In this document: piece by piece, positions 9,761 to 17,781 of the stretch
Position numbering within the stretch: position 1 is the stretch's first letter
How the letters are laid out: every line of letters starts with the position of its first letter
NCBI RefSeq assembly: GCF_001623405.1
Contig: NZ_LUHG01000100.1
Coordinates: 124,001-188,000 of the forward strand
DNA length: 64,000 bases
Direction of reading: 5' to 3'
Origin: Hydrotalea flava
GTDB taxonomy: Bacteria; Bacteroidota; Bacteroidia; Chitinophagales; Chitinophagaceae
Made by a program: the position numbers and the translations under genes
Notes under the pieces: generated by a model
The model's database searches: none
What the model saw: the letters and a program-made list of their open reading frames with translations, nothing else
Told to the model about the DNA's origin: nothing

Positions 9761-10970
9761 TTTCTATAGTATTTGGTATAACAATGGTAAATGTGGTTCC
9801 ATGTTCTATTTGGCTCTCAAAGGTAATATTACCTTGCATTAATTCTACATATCTGGCAATGATATTCAAACCTAAACCCGTACCCTGAATATTGGTGGCA
9901 TTTTGAGCCCTGAAAAAACGGCCAAATAAATTGGGTTGATCTTCTTCGGGTATACCCATGCCTTCATCTTTTACAACAATTGTCATGGCTGAATCGGTAA
10001 TGGATAATGACAAATAAATATTTGTTTTTGCAGGTGAAAATTTAATGGCATTGGAAAGCAAATTCATGATGATGGTAGTAAAAATGTTTTGATCAATATA
10101 TCCCAGCTCCTGCCCCTGATGCTGAAAATGTATTTGTTGTCCGGTTTTCAGAATGGGCCGAATTTCCTGAATAATGTGTTGAGAACACTGGGTCAAGTTA
10201 ATCCAGTCTTTTTGAATGATAATTTTTCCTTCTTCAATTTTACTGATGGAGAGCATATCATTTAAAATGTCTGTCATGTGATTGATGGCCGTTTTAATGC
10301 GCATGATATGTCTTTGCTGATTTTCCCTGTCGTTTAAAGTGCCATATTTTTCAACTAAATTGAGTGAGGATAAAATGGTCGCCAATGGAGTTCTGAATTC
10401 ATGCGATGCCATAGAAACAAAGCGTGATTTTAATTCATTCACTTCTTTTTCTTTTTCTAGTAACTGGCTCAGTTCCGCTCTGGAATGCTCTAATTCATGT
10501 AACGCTTCTTCTAAAATTAACGTTCGGTGGCGTACCCTTTTTTCTAATTCAGCAGTTAATTTTTCTAACTCCTCTTTTTGTTTACGCAAAGTGGCCTCCG
10601 TTTGTTTGCGTAAAGTATTGTCAATAATAAATGCAATTACAAAATTGCCTTCTGCTGTTTTAAAGGGGCTTAAACTCACTTCTACCGGAAACTCAGAACC
10701 ATCTTTTCGTAATGCATATAAATCCATACCAATACCCATACTACGGGCATGTGGCTTTTGAGAATACTTGGTTCGGTAATCGTGATGCGTGTGTTCATAC
10801 CTTTTGGGAATCAGTTGCTCCAACTGCGTGTGCAATAAAGTGCCGGGTTCATAACCAAACAAACGCTCAGCAGCAGGATTGGCCATGGTTAATTTACCTT
10901 GCTCATTTACTACAATAATTCCTTCGGTAGCATAAGTAAAAAGCGCACTAAATTCTTCCTTATTGGGCAT
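9753..10970 (-). CDS. PAS-domain sensor histidine kinase, apparently soluble
   Basis: 405 residues. A PAS domain with PAC motif spans roughly 5-120 (GIIVVNEQGKLTMANPAAER and RKDGSEFPVEVSLSPF), followed by a coiled coil (122-180). The HisKA domain has the phospho-acceptor H190 in SMASHEFRTPL. The HATPase domain has the N-box NLLSNAIKFSP, G1 box DEGMGIPEED and G2 box GTGLGL. No transmembrane segment is present, so it should sense an intracellular cue through the PAS domain. The cue is unknown. Overlaps of 11 nt with the upstream helical-repeat gene and 8 nt with the downstream regulator indicate one operon. Confidence 0.92.
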   Translation of the reverse strand: MPNKEEFSALFTYATEGIIVVNEQGKLTMANPAAERLFGYEPGTLLHTQLEQLIPKRYEHTHHDYRTKYSQKPHARSMGIGMDLYALRKDGSEFPVEVSLSPFKTAEGNFVIAFIIDNTLRKQTEATLRKQKEELEKLTAELEKRVRHRTLILEEALHELEHSRAELSQLLEKEKEVNELKSRFVSMASHEFRTPLATILSSLNLVEKYGTLNDRENQQRHIMRIKTAINHMTDILNDMLSISKIEEGKIIIQKDWINLTQCSQHIIQEIRPILKTGQQIHFQHQGQELGYIDQNIFTTIIMNLLSNAIKFSPAKTNIYLSLSITDSAMTIVVKDEGMGIPEEDQPNLFGRFFRAQNATNIQGTGLGLNIIARYVELMQGNITFESQIEHGTTFTIVIPNTIENE

Positions 10971-12564
10971 CGTTATTGGTTTTATAAACAGAATTATTTT
11001 TGTGTTTTAATGAGGCAGGAGTTTTTCTGCCCTGCAGAAATTTTTTGCGCCTAACCTCCTGCACCGGAACCCCTTCAATTTTGCTTTCGAGCCAACCTAT
11101 AATATCCAAATACATAAATGAGCGACTTTCTAACGGATGGCCTTCTAATTGTTCTAATTTTTCTTTTAAACTTTTAAATGCCGGTAATAATTTTTGTGGC
11201 GAAAGTGAAAAAGATTTTCGGATAAATTTAAATATCTCTTCTTCAACCGTACTTAAATTTTTCATTTTTGCCATGAACCGGTATACCGATTTTATCAGAT
11301 ATTCCAACAAACTATCATTGCCTAATTCGTAGTGTGCAATCAGGTGCAGCAGGCGGGCATAGCATTGCAAGTCGGTTCGTAAATCAACTTTCCAATTAAT
11401 AATTTTATTCAAATAATCAATAGCCTGCTCATTATCGCCGCTGCCAAAATATAAACAGGCAATTTTATAATAAAACACCAATGTGCGGTGGCGGTCTAAA
11501 TGCAGGCGATATTCTTCTAAATGCTGAATAATTTCCGGTACCAGTAGTAACCCTTCTGTAAAAGTACCTTCTAAAAAATGTTTGTTGATGCGAGCCGTAT
11601 TTAAATACACAAAAGTCTGTATGCGAACATTATCATTAATATTTCCTAAAGTTGATGTCGCAAAAGCTTCAAACCGGGTCAGATACTCATTAAATTTTTC
11701 AAAATTATTTAAATTAAACTGGGCGCCCAGTAAATTATGCATACCGCGAATATACTGGCCGGTTTCTATACGCTTCATATATTCATTTTCTTCGAATAAT
11801 GATACCCATTTTTGGGTGTAGCGATAGTACATCAGCAAATCTTGCAGAATAAATCCATACCAGCAATACGATTGATAGAGGTATAATTTTTCATAAAACC
11901 CAAGTTGCGCTGCATTACAGGCAGGTAAATTGGATTCAAAAAAAACTTTAACCGCATGCACATCTCTTTTATCTCTGGCATGGCCATTTTGAATATACCA
12001 ACTATACAACTCCAATGCCAGGTTGGATAGTTTGCCGGTTAAATAAAGTTGTTGATGAACCGCATCAGATTCTGCACTCAATGCTTCTGCCCGGTTTTCC
12101 ATACTTCGGGTAATGTGCATTGATTCAATTTTCTTCTCGAATTGAATGGCCAGCAACTGATAGGCATGTTGCTGTTGAGTGGCTGCCGTTTCTTTTAATT
12201 TTTCAAGCAGTTTTAAACTTTGCAGGTAAAGCCCTTTGTTGTATAATATCCGGGCAAAATCTAACTGTTCATGAGCGTACATATCAATATTATCCGCCTG
12301 TTGAATCAACCGCAGGCTTGATAATAGTTCGCGGTATAAATGTGCCTTAATATTGGAAAGTTGTTGTTTTTTGATACCGGGATTTTTTTGCAGTAACTGC
12401 CCTTCATCATAATCTTTCATCTTATCCAAAGCATCAAATAACTGCACTATTTTCAAATCTTCGCCCGATGCATTCCGTTTTACATATAATTTAAAATTAC
12501 GTTTTTCGCCTTTTTCAAGCGACTTAATAAGCTGGAACAGCATGTCGGTACTTCGGTTAGGCAT
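10960..12564 (-). CDS. Large helical-repeat protein of unknown function, first gene of a two-component operon
   Basis: 534 residues, with no signal peptide, membrane segment or catalytic motif that I recognise. Almost the whole sequence looks alpha-helical with TPR-like spacing of aromatic and alanine residues (for example LLEKLKETAATQQQHAYQLL and ACLYFGSGDNEQAIDYLNKI). The N-terminus has a distinctive LIKSLEKGEKRNFKLYVKR segment. The C-terminal tail is Lys/Arg-rich and poorly ordered. The stop overlaps the start of the PAS kinase gene by 11 nt, so it is probably the first gene of a kinase/regulator operon and may act as a scaffold or input protein for that pathway. That role is inferred from position only. 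Confidence 0.75.
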   Translation of the reverse strand: MPNRSTDMLFQLIKSLEKGEKRNFKLYVKRNASGEDLKIVQLFDALDKMKDYDEGQLLQKNPGIKKQQLSNIKAHLYRELLSSLRLIQQADNIDMYAHEQLDFARILYNKGLYLQSLKLLEKLKETAATQQQHAYQLLAIQFEKKIESMHITRSMENRAEALSAESDAVHQQLYLTGKLSNLALELYSWYIQNGHARDKRDVHAVKVFFESNLPACNAAQLGFYEKLYLYQSYCWYGFILQDLLMYYRYTQKWVSLFEENEYMKRIETGQYIRGMHNLLGAQFNLNNFEKFNEYLTRFEAFATSTLGNINDNVRIQTFVYLNTARINKHFLEGTFTEGLLLVPEIIQHLEEYRLHLDRHRTLVFYYKIACLYFGSGDNEQAIDYLNKIINWKVDLRTDLQCYARLLHLIAHYELGNDSLLEYLIKSVYRFMAKMKNLSTVEEEIFKFIRKSFSLSPQKLLPAFKSLKEKLEQLEGHPLESRSFMYLDIIGWLESKIEGVPVQEVRRKKFLQGRKTPASLKHKNNSVYKTNNDAQ

Positions 12565-12608
12565 CGTAATTATATGAATTGAAAATGTTTACCGGTAAAG
12601 GGTTTGGG

Positions 12609-12616
12609 CAAAATTA
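12609..12616 (-). promoter_or_regulatory. Putative -7 element for the helical-repeat/kinase/regulator operon
   Basis: The minus strand reads TAATTTTG, an exact TAnnTTTG match, giving a leader of about 40 nt before the ATG at 12564. No convincing -33 element precedes it. A promoter for leuA must lie in the same 184-nt divergent gap; only an imperfect TATATTGA (12669-12676) was seen. Confidence 0.4.
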
Positions 12617-12748
12617 GCACAATTTAAGCAGCGTAAAATACACTTCATTTTGTTGCCCAACACCTTTTTATATTGAGTACATTCGATGTTACGTAAAAAT
12701 ACGGCTGGTTTTTCGTATTAAAAGCAATAACCGAATAACAAATTTTAC

Positions 12749-13909
12749 ATGAGCCAAAAAGTAAATATATTTGATACTACTCTAAGAGATGGCGAGCAGG
12801 TACCCGGTTGTAAACTGAATACTACCGAAAAAATTGAACTGGCTCTGGCCATTGAACAATTGGGTGTTGATGTTATTGAAGCGGGTTTCCCCATTTCTTC
12901 GCCCGGCGATTTTTTTTCAGTGCAGGAAATTGCCAAAATAATTACCCGCGCTACCGTTTGTGGTTTAAGCAGAGCAGTTAAAAAAGATATTGAAATAGCG
13001 GCAGAAGCATTAAAACATGCCAAAATGCCCCGCATCCACACCGGTATTGGCACATCTGATTACCACATTAAAGGAAAATTCAACTCAACCAGAGAAGATA
13101 TTTTAGAAAGAGCAGTACAATGCGTGAAGTGGGCAAAAAACTTTGTAGATGATGTTGAATTTTATGCTGAAGATGCAGGCAGAACAGATAATGAATATTT
13201 AGCCCGTGTAGTGGAAGCAGTAATTAAAGCAGGCGCCACCGTTATTAATATCCCTGATACCACCGGCTATTGCCTACCCAGCCAGTACGGCGCCAAAATT
13301 GCATTCCTGAAAAATAATGTTCCCAATATTGATAAGGCCATTCTCTCCTGCCACTGCCATAACGATCTGGGTTTGGCTACCGCCAATTCGATTGAAGGTG
13401 TTATAAATGGCGCCCGACAAATAGAATGTACTATTAATGGTTTAGGCGAAAGAGCAGGAAATACTTCATTAGAAGAAGTAGTGATGATTATACAACAACA
13501 CAAAGATTTAGGTTTTTATACCAACATACAAAGCCAGCAATTAAATCCCATTAGCCGATTGGTGAGCGATACCATGCGTATGCCGGTACAGCCCAATAAA
13601 GCAATAGTAGGTGCCAATGCATTTTCACATTCGTCCGGTATTCATCAGGATGGATTTTTAAAGAGCGCTATTACTTATGAAATCATCAACCCAAAAGATG
13701 TGGGTGCAGATATTTCTAAAATTGTGTTAACAGCCAGAAGCGGACGAAGTGCTTTGGCTTATCGGTTAAAAAATTTAGGTTATGAATGCACCCGTAATGA
13801 TATTGATGCTTTATATGAAAAATTTTTACAAATAGCTGATCAGAAAAAAGAAGTTGGCGATGATGATTTGCATGCAATGGCCAAACAACATCAAAGCATA
13901 GTAGCATAG
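12749..13909 (+). CDS. leuA: 2-isopropylmalate synthase, short form without C-terminal regulatory domain
   Basis: 386 residues. It condenses acetyl-CoA with 2-oxoisovalerate to 2-isopropylmalate, the first committed step of leucine synthesis. The DRE-TIM metallolyase signature [14 protein letters not shown] is at residues 8-21. The metal-binding HxH motif ([14 protein letters not shown]) lies near residue 205, and [13 protein letters not shown] near 293. Classical LeuA is about 500-520 residues with a C-terminal leucine-binding domain. This protein stops soon after the catalytic and linker regions, so leucine feedback through that domain is not expected. It heads a run of plus-strand genes; the next start codon follows the stop by 1 nt. 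Confidence 0.9.
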   Translation: MSQKVNIFDTTLRDGEQVPGCKLNTTEKIELALAIEQLGVDVIEAGFPISSPGDFFSVQEIAKIITRATVCGLSRAVKKDIEIAAEALKHAKMPRIHTGIGTSDYHIKGKFNSTREDILERAVQCVKWAKNFVDDVEFYAEDAGRTDNEYLARVVEAVIKAGATVINIPDTTGYCLPSQYGAKIAFLKNNVPNIDKAILSCHCHNDLGLATANSIEGVINGARQIECTINGLGERAGNTSLEEVVMIIQQHKDLGFYTNIQSQQLNPISRLVSDTMRMPVQPNKAIVGANAFSHSSGIHQDGFLKSAITYEIINPKDVGADISKIVLTARSGRSALAYRLKNLGYECTRNDIDALYEKFLQIADQKKEVGDDDLHAMAKQHQSIVA

Positions 13910-13910
13910 T

Positions 13911-15452
13911 ATGAATGTAGCACCCGCAATACAGGTTCAACATTTACAAATAAAACAATATGGTAAAACCATTTTGCAGGATGTGTTTTTTACTTTAAAT
14001 AGTGGTGAGCATTTGTTGATTACCGGTGCTGCAGGTGCAGGAAAAACGACATTGGGAAAAGCCATTGCAGGAAAAATTTTTTACAAAGGAAGCATTGACA
14101 TTAACAATAGCAATCATACACCTGAACAGGCACAAATTGTAATGATTGAAGATACGCATCGGTGGAAAAATTTAACCAACCAATCACAATTTTATTACCA
14201 GCAACGCTTCAATAGTTGCGATGCAACAGACAGCATTACTGTTGAAGCCGATTTACTGCAACATTTGCAACAATTTGGTATTTCAGATACAGAAGCACTG
14301 TATTTAAATTATTGCCAACAATTTAATTTACTGCACCGCTTACAAACACCACTTATTCAATTATCGAATGGTGAACAAAAAAAACTGCAAATTATTAAAG
14401 CACTGCTGCAGCAACCGCAGTTATTGATTGCAGATAATATTATGACCGGATTAGATGTTGCAGCCAAAGAAACCCTGTTACAAATATTGCAACACCTGAG
14501 CAGAAATGGAACTACACTGATTTTTATTACTTCCGGAACACTTTGGCCCGATGTTATTACGCATGTATTAACACTTGAATTGAACGGAATTTATGCGTTT
14601 TTAAAAAAATCTGAATACCAAATTAAAAATACATATACTACACCGTTACCCAGATTTATGAATGCAACAAAGCCAATTGAAAAACAGACAGCTTTGGCGC
14701 ATTCAATGATTGAAATAAAAAATACCACCATTCAATATGGTTCAAAAAAAATATTGGATAATATTAACTGGCAGGTTCATAGTGGCGAAAAATGGCTGAT
14801 TCAAGGACATAATGGTGCCGGCAAATCAACTTTATTAAGCCTAATAACAGGAGATAATCCACAGGCCTATGCCAATCAAATTAAAATATTTGGAAAACAA
14901 AGAGGCAAGGGTGAAAGCATTTGGGATATTAAAAAAAGAATTGGCTACATCTCTCCGGAATTACATAAATATTTTGACACAGATATATCCGTTGAAAAAA
15001 CCATAGCATCGGGCTTTTTTGATACAATGGGTGTATATAAAAAGCTAACGGATGATCAGCAAATTGCAATAAGCGCAATTATGCAACAGTTTCATCTGAA
15101 CGAATACAGCCAACAAAAACTGGGTGCATTGTCATTGGGTTTACAACGCTGGGTATTATTGGCAAGAGCATTGGTAAAAAATCCGCCTTTATTGATTTTA
15201 GATGAACCCTGTCAGGGATTGGATGAAGCACACATTCAACATTTCCTGTCAACCATACAACAAATTGTAGCAACCAATCACACCACTTTAATCTATGTTA
15301 CACATGTTGAAAATGAAATTCCTGAAGGAATTGATTTTGTGTTACAGCTACAGCAAGGCAAACAATTCATTCATCAACATATAGCTGGCAAAGTATCAAC
15401 TTCAACAAAGCAACCAGAAACGCTTGAATCCATCATCGGTGAAAACAATTAA
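13911..15452 (+). CDS. Tandem ABC ATPase, ModF-like, with a degenerate first nucleotide-binding domain
   Basis: 513 residues with two fused ABC ATPase domains and no membrane segment. Domain 1: Walker A GAAGAGKTT (39-47), signature LSNGEQ (151-156), Walker B LLIADN (171-176). The usual catalytic Glu is N176 and the H-loop His is S208, so this half is probably non-hydrolytic. Domain 2: Walker A GHNGAGKST (299-307), signature LSLGLQ (407-412), Walker B LLILDEP (427-433) with catalytic E432 and an intact H-loop (VTH). The arrangement resembles ModF/PhrA-type proteins, whose role is poorly defined. It sits between leuA and leuB, 1 nt after leuA and 10 nt before leuB. A link to leucine synthesis is suggested only by this position. 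Confidence 0.82.
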   Translation: MNVAPAIQVQHLQIKQYGKTILQDVFFTLNSGEHLLITGAAGAGKTTLGKAIAGKIFYKGSIDINNSNHTPEQAQIVMIEDTHRWKNLTNQSQFYYQQRFNSCDATDSITVEADLLQHLQQFGISDTEALYLNYCQQFNLLHRLQTPLIQLSNGEQKKLQIIKALLQQPQLLIADNIMTGLDVAAKETLLQILQHLSRNGTTLIFITSGTLWPDVITHVLTLELNGIYAFLKKSEYQIKNTYTTPLPRFMNATKPIEKQTALAHSMIEIKNTTIQYGSKKILDNINWQVHSGEKWLIQGHNGAGKSTLLSLITGDNPQAYANQIKIFGKQRGKGESIWDIKKRIGYISPELHKYFDTDISVEKTIASGFFDTMGVYKKLTDDQQIAISAIMQQFHLNEYSQQKLGALSLGLQRWVLLARALVKNPPLLILDEPCQGLDEAHIQHFLSTIQQIVATNHTTLIYVTHVENEIPEGIDFVLQLQQGKQFIHQHIAGKVSTSTKQPETLESIIGENN

Positions 15453-15462
15453 AACGGAATGT

Positions 15463-16581
15463 ATGAAAAAAAATATAGTTATTATAAATGGAGACGGAAT
15501 TGGCCCTGAAGTAACTGCACAGGCTGTTCGTGTATTACAAGCTATTGCAGAAAAATTTAACCATGAATGGCATTTTACCGAATGTTTAATGGGAGCAATA
15601 GCCATCGATAAAACAGGGGATCCTTTACCCGATGCAACGATTGAAGCCTGTTTAAACAGTGATGGAATTTTATTTGGTGCAATTGGTGATCCTAAGTATG
15701 ATAATAATCCCTCAGCAACCGTTCGTCCTGAACAGGGTTTATTGAAATTAAGAAAAGCATTACAGTTGTTTGCAAATGTGCGCCCTGTTACAACGTACCC
15801 GTCTTTACATTATCTGTCACCCTTAAAAGAAAAACAATTACAAAACGTTGACTTTGTAATTTACCGCGAATTAACAGGTGGTATTTATTTTGGAAAAAAA
15901 GAATTAAACGAGGAAAAAACTCAGGCTATTGACGAATGTATTTATACAACAAATGAAATAGAACGCATTGCCCACATTGCATTTAAAGCTGCAGAACAAA
16001 GAAGAAAAAAATTAACATTGGTTGACAAAGCAAATGTGCTGGAAACATCAAGGCTTTGGAGAAAAGTAGTGCAAGATGTTGCTAAAAATTATCCGGAAGT
16101 AGAGGTGAACTATTTATTTGTAGATAACGCTGCTATGCAGATCATCCTTAATCCTTCGCAGTTTGATGTAATACTTACAGAAAATATGTTTGGCGATATT
16201 TTAAGTGATGAAGCAAGTGTGTTAAGTGGTTCTTTAGGTTTATTACCCTCAGCTTCGTTCGGGCTAAGTATTGCATTATTTGAACCGATTCATGGCTCCT
16301 ATCCTCAGGCTGCAGGAAAAGATATAGCCAATCCACTCGGTGCTATTCTTTCTGCTGCAATGATGTTAGACTATTTTGATTTACCCAATGAAGCAGCCAT
16401 CATTCGCGCTGGTGTTAGTTGGACACTCAATAACAAATTTGTTACAAAAGATATAGATCCAATTAATTTTTATTTCACATCAACGATAGGAGAATTAATA
16501 TGCGATTTTATTGCAAGCAATAACAATTTTGAAGACATCAATCATAAAAATATTGAGTTGCGCAAGTCTACCATTATTTAA
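15463..16581 (+). CDS. leuB: 3-isopropylmalate dehydrogenase
   Basis: 372 residues from the ATG at 15463. An in-frame TTG 39 nt upstream lies inside the ABC gene and is not preferred. The enzyme oxidatively decarboxylates 3-isopropylmalate to 2-oxoisocaproate with NAD. The conserved start IVIINGDGIGPEV, the substrate-binding RPEQGLLKLRKAL and YRELTGGIYFG segments, the VDKANVLETS motif, the metal-binding NMFGDILSDEAS and the nucleotide-binding EPIHGSYPQAAGKDIANP are all present. Upstream genes are leuA and the ABC ATPase. The stop TAA overlaps an ATG (TAATG) whose frame runs into the ilv leader. Confidence 0.95.
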   Translation: MKKNIVIINGDGIGPEVTAQAVRVLQAIAEKFNHEWHFTECLMGAIAIDKTGDPLPDATIEACLNSDGILFGAIGDPKYDNNPSATVRPEQGLLKLRKALQLFANVRPVTTYPSLHYLSPLKEKQLQNVDFVIYRELTGGIYFGKKELNEEKTQAIDECIYTTNEIERIAHIAFKAAEQRRKKLTLVDKANVLETSRLWRKVVQDVAKNYPEVEVNYLFVDNAAMQIILNPSQFDVILTENMFGDILSDEASVLSGSLGLLPSASFGLSIALFEPIHGSYPQAAGKDIANPLGAILSAAMMLDYFDLPNEAAIIRAGVSWTLNNKFVTKDIDPINFYFTSTIGELICDFIASNNNFEDINHKNIELRKSTII

Positions 16582-16610
16582 TGCCAACTTGTTCAACTCA
16601 AAAAAAGTTC

Positions 16611-16641
16611 TTTGTTCTTAAGCATACAACAGGTATATTTG
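16611..16641 (+). promoter_or_regulatory. Internal promoter of the ilv section
   Basis: TTTG (16611-16614), a 19-nt spacer and TATATTTG (16634-16641) match both parts of the Bacteroidota promoter (-33 TTG, -7 TAnnTTTG) with good spacing. Transcription would start near 16648, about 30 nt before the leader ATG at 16678 and upstream of the attenuator. Confidence 0.65.
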
Positions 16642-16677
16642 TTCTAAACACAAAAACGTTGAAGAACAAATTTTATA

Positions 16678-16757
16678 ATGCAATTTTTTTTCGTCTGTTT
16701 GTATTAACAGCAGCGATAGTTATTGTCATTATTCTGCCTGTCTTTAGAGGGGGGTAA
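16678..16757 (+). CDS. ilv leader peptide rich in Ile/Val/Leu (reading frame interrupted at an 8-T tract)
   Basis: The frame ending at TAA 16755-16757 encodes LFVLTAAIVIVIILPVF followed by RGG. It contains seven consecutive Ile/Val/Leu codons at 16716-16736, which resembles ilv operon leader peptides. The natural-looking ATG at 16678 is in another frame and stops at 16705-16707 after nine residues. One extra T in the T8 tract (16684-16691), or a -1 slip there, would join it to the BCAA-rich frame as a 26-residue peptide. The only in-frame ATG is at 16581, overlapping the leuB stop, which gives 58 residues; an in-frame TTG is at 16659. The start is therefore unresolved, but codon content and position before a terminator make the leader role likely. 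Confidence 0.65.
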
Positions 16758-16798
16758 GTTGATTTGTTCTAACCTATAAACAAATTTGACCCGTCTCT
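16746..16798 (+). promoter_or_regulatory. Antiterminator arms of the ilv attenuator
   Basis: AGAGGGGGGT (16746-16755), the last codons of the leader, can pair with ACCCGTCTCT (16789-16798): eight Watson-Crick pairs, one G-T and one mismatch. The second arm contains the whole 5' side of the following terminator stem, so the two structures exclude each other. A ribosome stalled at the Ile/Val/Leu run would leave the first arm free (read-through). A ribosome at the stop codon would cover it (termination). Confidence 0.65.
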
Positions 16799-16816
16799 AA
16801 AAATGGCGGGTTTTTT
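16789..16816 (+). terminator. Attenuator terminator before ilvE
   Basis: ACCCGTC (16789-16795) pairs with GGCGGGT (16805-16811): 7 bp with one T-G wobble and a 9-nt loop, followed by T to 16816. It ends 24 nt before the ilvE ATG, where a simple intergenic terminator would block the rest of the pathway. That fits attenuation. Confidence 0.8.
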
Positions 16817-16840
16817 ATTTCATACAACAAAAACAAACAC

Positions 16841-17746
16841 ATGTATTACAACGAAAATACTTTTATTTATTTAAATGGCAGCTATGTAAAAGCAGCCGAT
16901 GCAACTACAGATTTATATGGCCAGACATTGCATTATGGTTATGGTGTTTTTGAGGGAATACGCTCTTATAAAACAATTGCAGGCACAACAAAAATATTTA
17001 AGCCCGAAGCCCATTTTCATCGGTTACAACAATCTGCAAAAGCACTAAATCTGCCTTATCATTATACTGTTGAAGAATTAATTGAAGCCACATATAAAGT
17101 GTTGGCACTAAATGAATTGCAAGACGCATATATACGTCCGTTAGTATATGCACCTGCCAATATGAGCTTTGTACAAAATACTACTTCATATATTGTTATT
17201 GAAGCTTGGAAAATGGAACCATTTTTAGGTGATAAAATGTTACGGGTGGTAACATCTTCTTTTGAAAGACCTAATCCTAAAGCCTTTCACATTCATGCCA
17301 AAGCAACCGGCCATTATGTAAATTCCATCTTAGCCAGTCAGGAGGCAAAGCAAAAAGGATACGATGAAGCCTTGTTATTAGATATACATGGTTATGTTGC
17401 AGAAGCGCCTGGCGCAAATGTTTTTTTTGAAAAGAACGGCACCCTCTTTACACCAAAATTGGGAAATATTTTACCCGGTATAACCCGTGCAACCGTATTG
17501 GAATTGTGCAACGAATTAAACATTCCGGTGAAAGAAATACAATTTAAAATTGAAGATATGTACCATGCAGATGCGGCTTTTTTCTGCGGAACTGCTGCCG
17601 AAGTGATTGGTATTGCATCATTAGATGATAAGCCCTTTGTAAAACCCTGGGCCGAAACAATCAGCAAACTCATTCAAACTTCTTATAAAAACTTAATTAC
17701 TGAAAACAAAAGAACACTTTTAAACGAAGTGTTAGGAACCGAATAA
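16841..17746 (+). CDS. ilvE: Branched-chain amino acid aminotransferase
   Basis: 301 residues. A fold-type IV PLP enzyme that transfers the amino group between glutamate and the 2-oxo acids of Val, Leu and Ile, the last step of all three pathways. [14 protein letters not shown] (about 30-43) is the family N-terminal motif. The PLP-binding Lys lies in [11 protein letters not shown] (near residue 154), and [13 protein letters not shown] follows around 186-198. [12 protein letters not shown] binds the cofactor phosphate. It is the first gene after the attenuator. The glutamate donor would come from gltBD encoded downstream. Confidence 0.93.
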   Translation: MYYNENTFIYLNGSYVKAADATTDLYGQTLHYGYGVFEGIRSYKTIAGTTKIFKPEAHFHRLQQSAKALNLPYHYTVEELIEATYKVLALNELQDAYIRPLVYAPANMSFVQNTTSYIVIEAWKMEPFLGDKMLRVVTSSFERPNPKAFHIHAKATGHYVNSILASQEAKQKGYDEALLLDIHGYVAEAPGANVFFEKNGTLFTPKLGNILPGITRATVLELCNELNIPVKEIQFKIEDMYHADAAFFCGTAAEVIGIASLDDKPFVKPWAETISKLIQTSYKNLITENKRTLLNEVLGTE

Positions 17747-17781
17747 TTGATTCACCACTATCATTACACAATTTTAATTTT

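Noticed and set aside
12696-12731. Short frame MLRKNTAGFSY before leuA as a possible leucine leader
   Set aside because: It has only one Leu codon and the nearby AATACG/CGTATT hairpin has no T-tract, so it does not resemble an attenuator.
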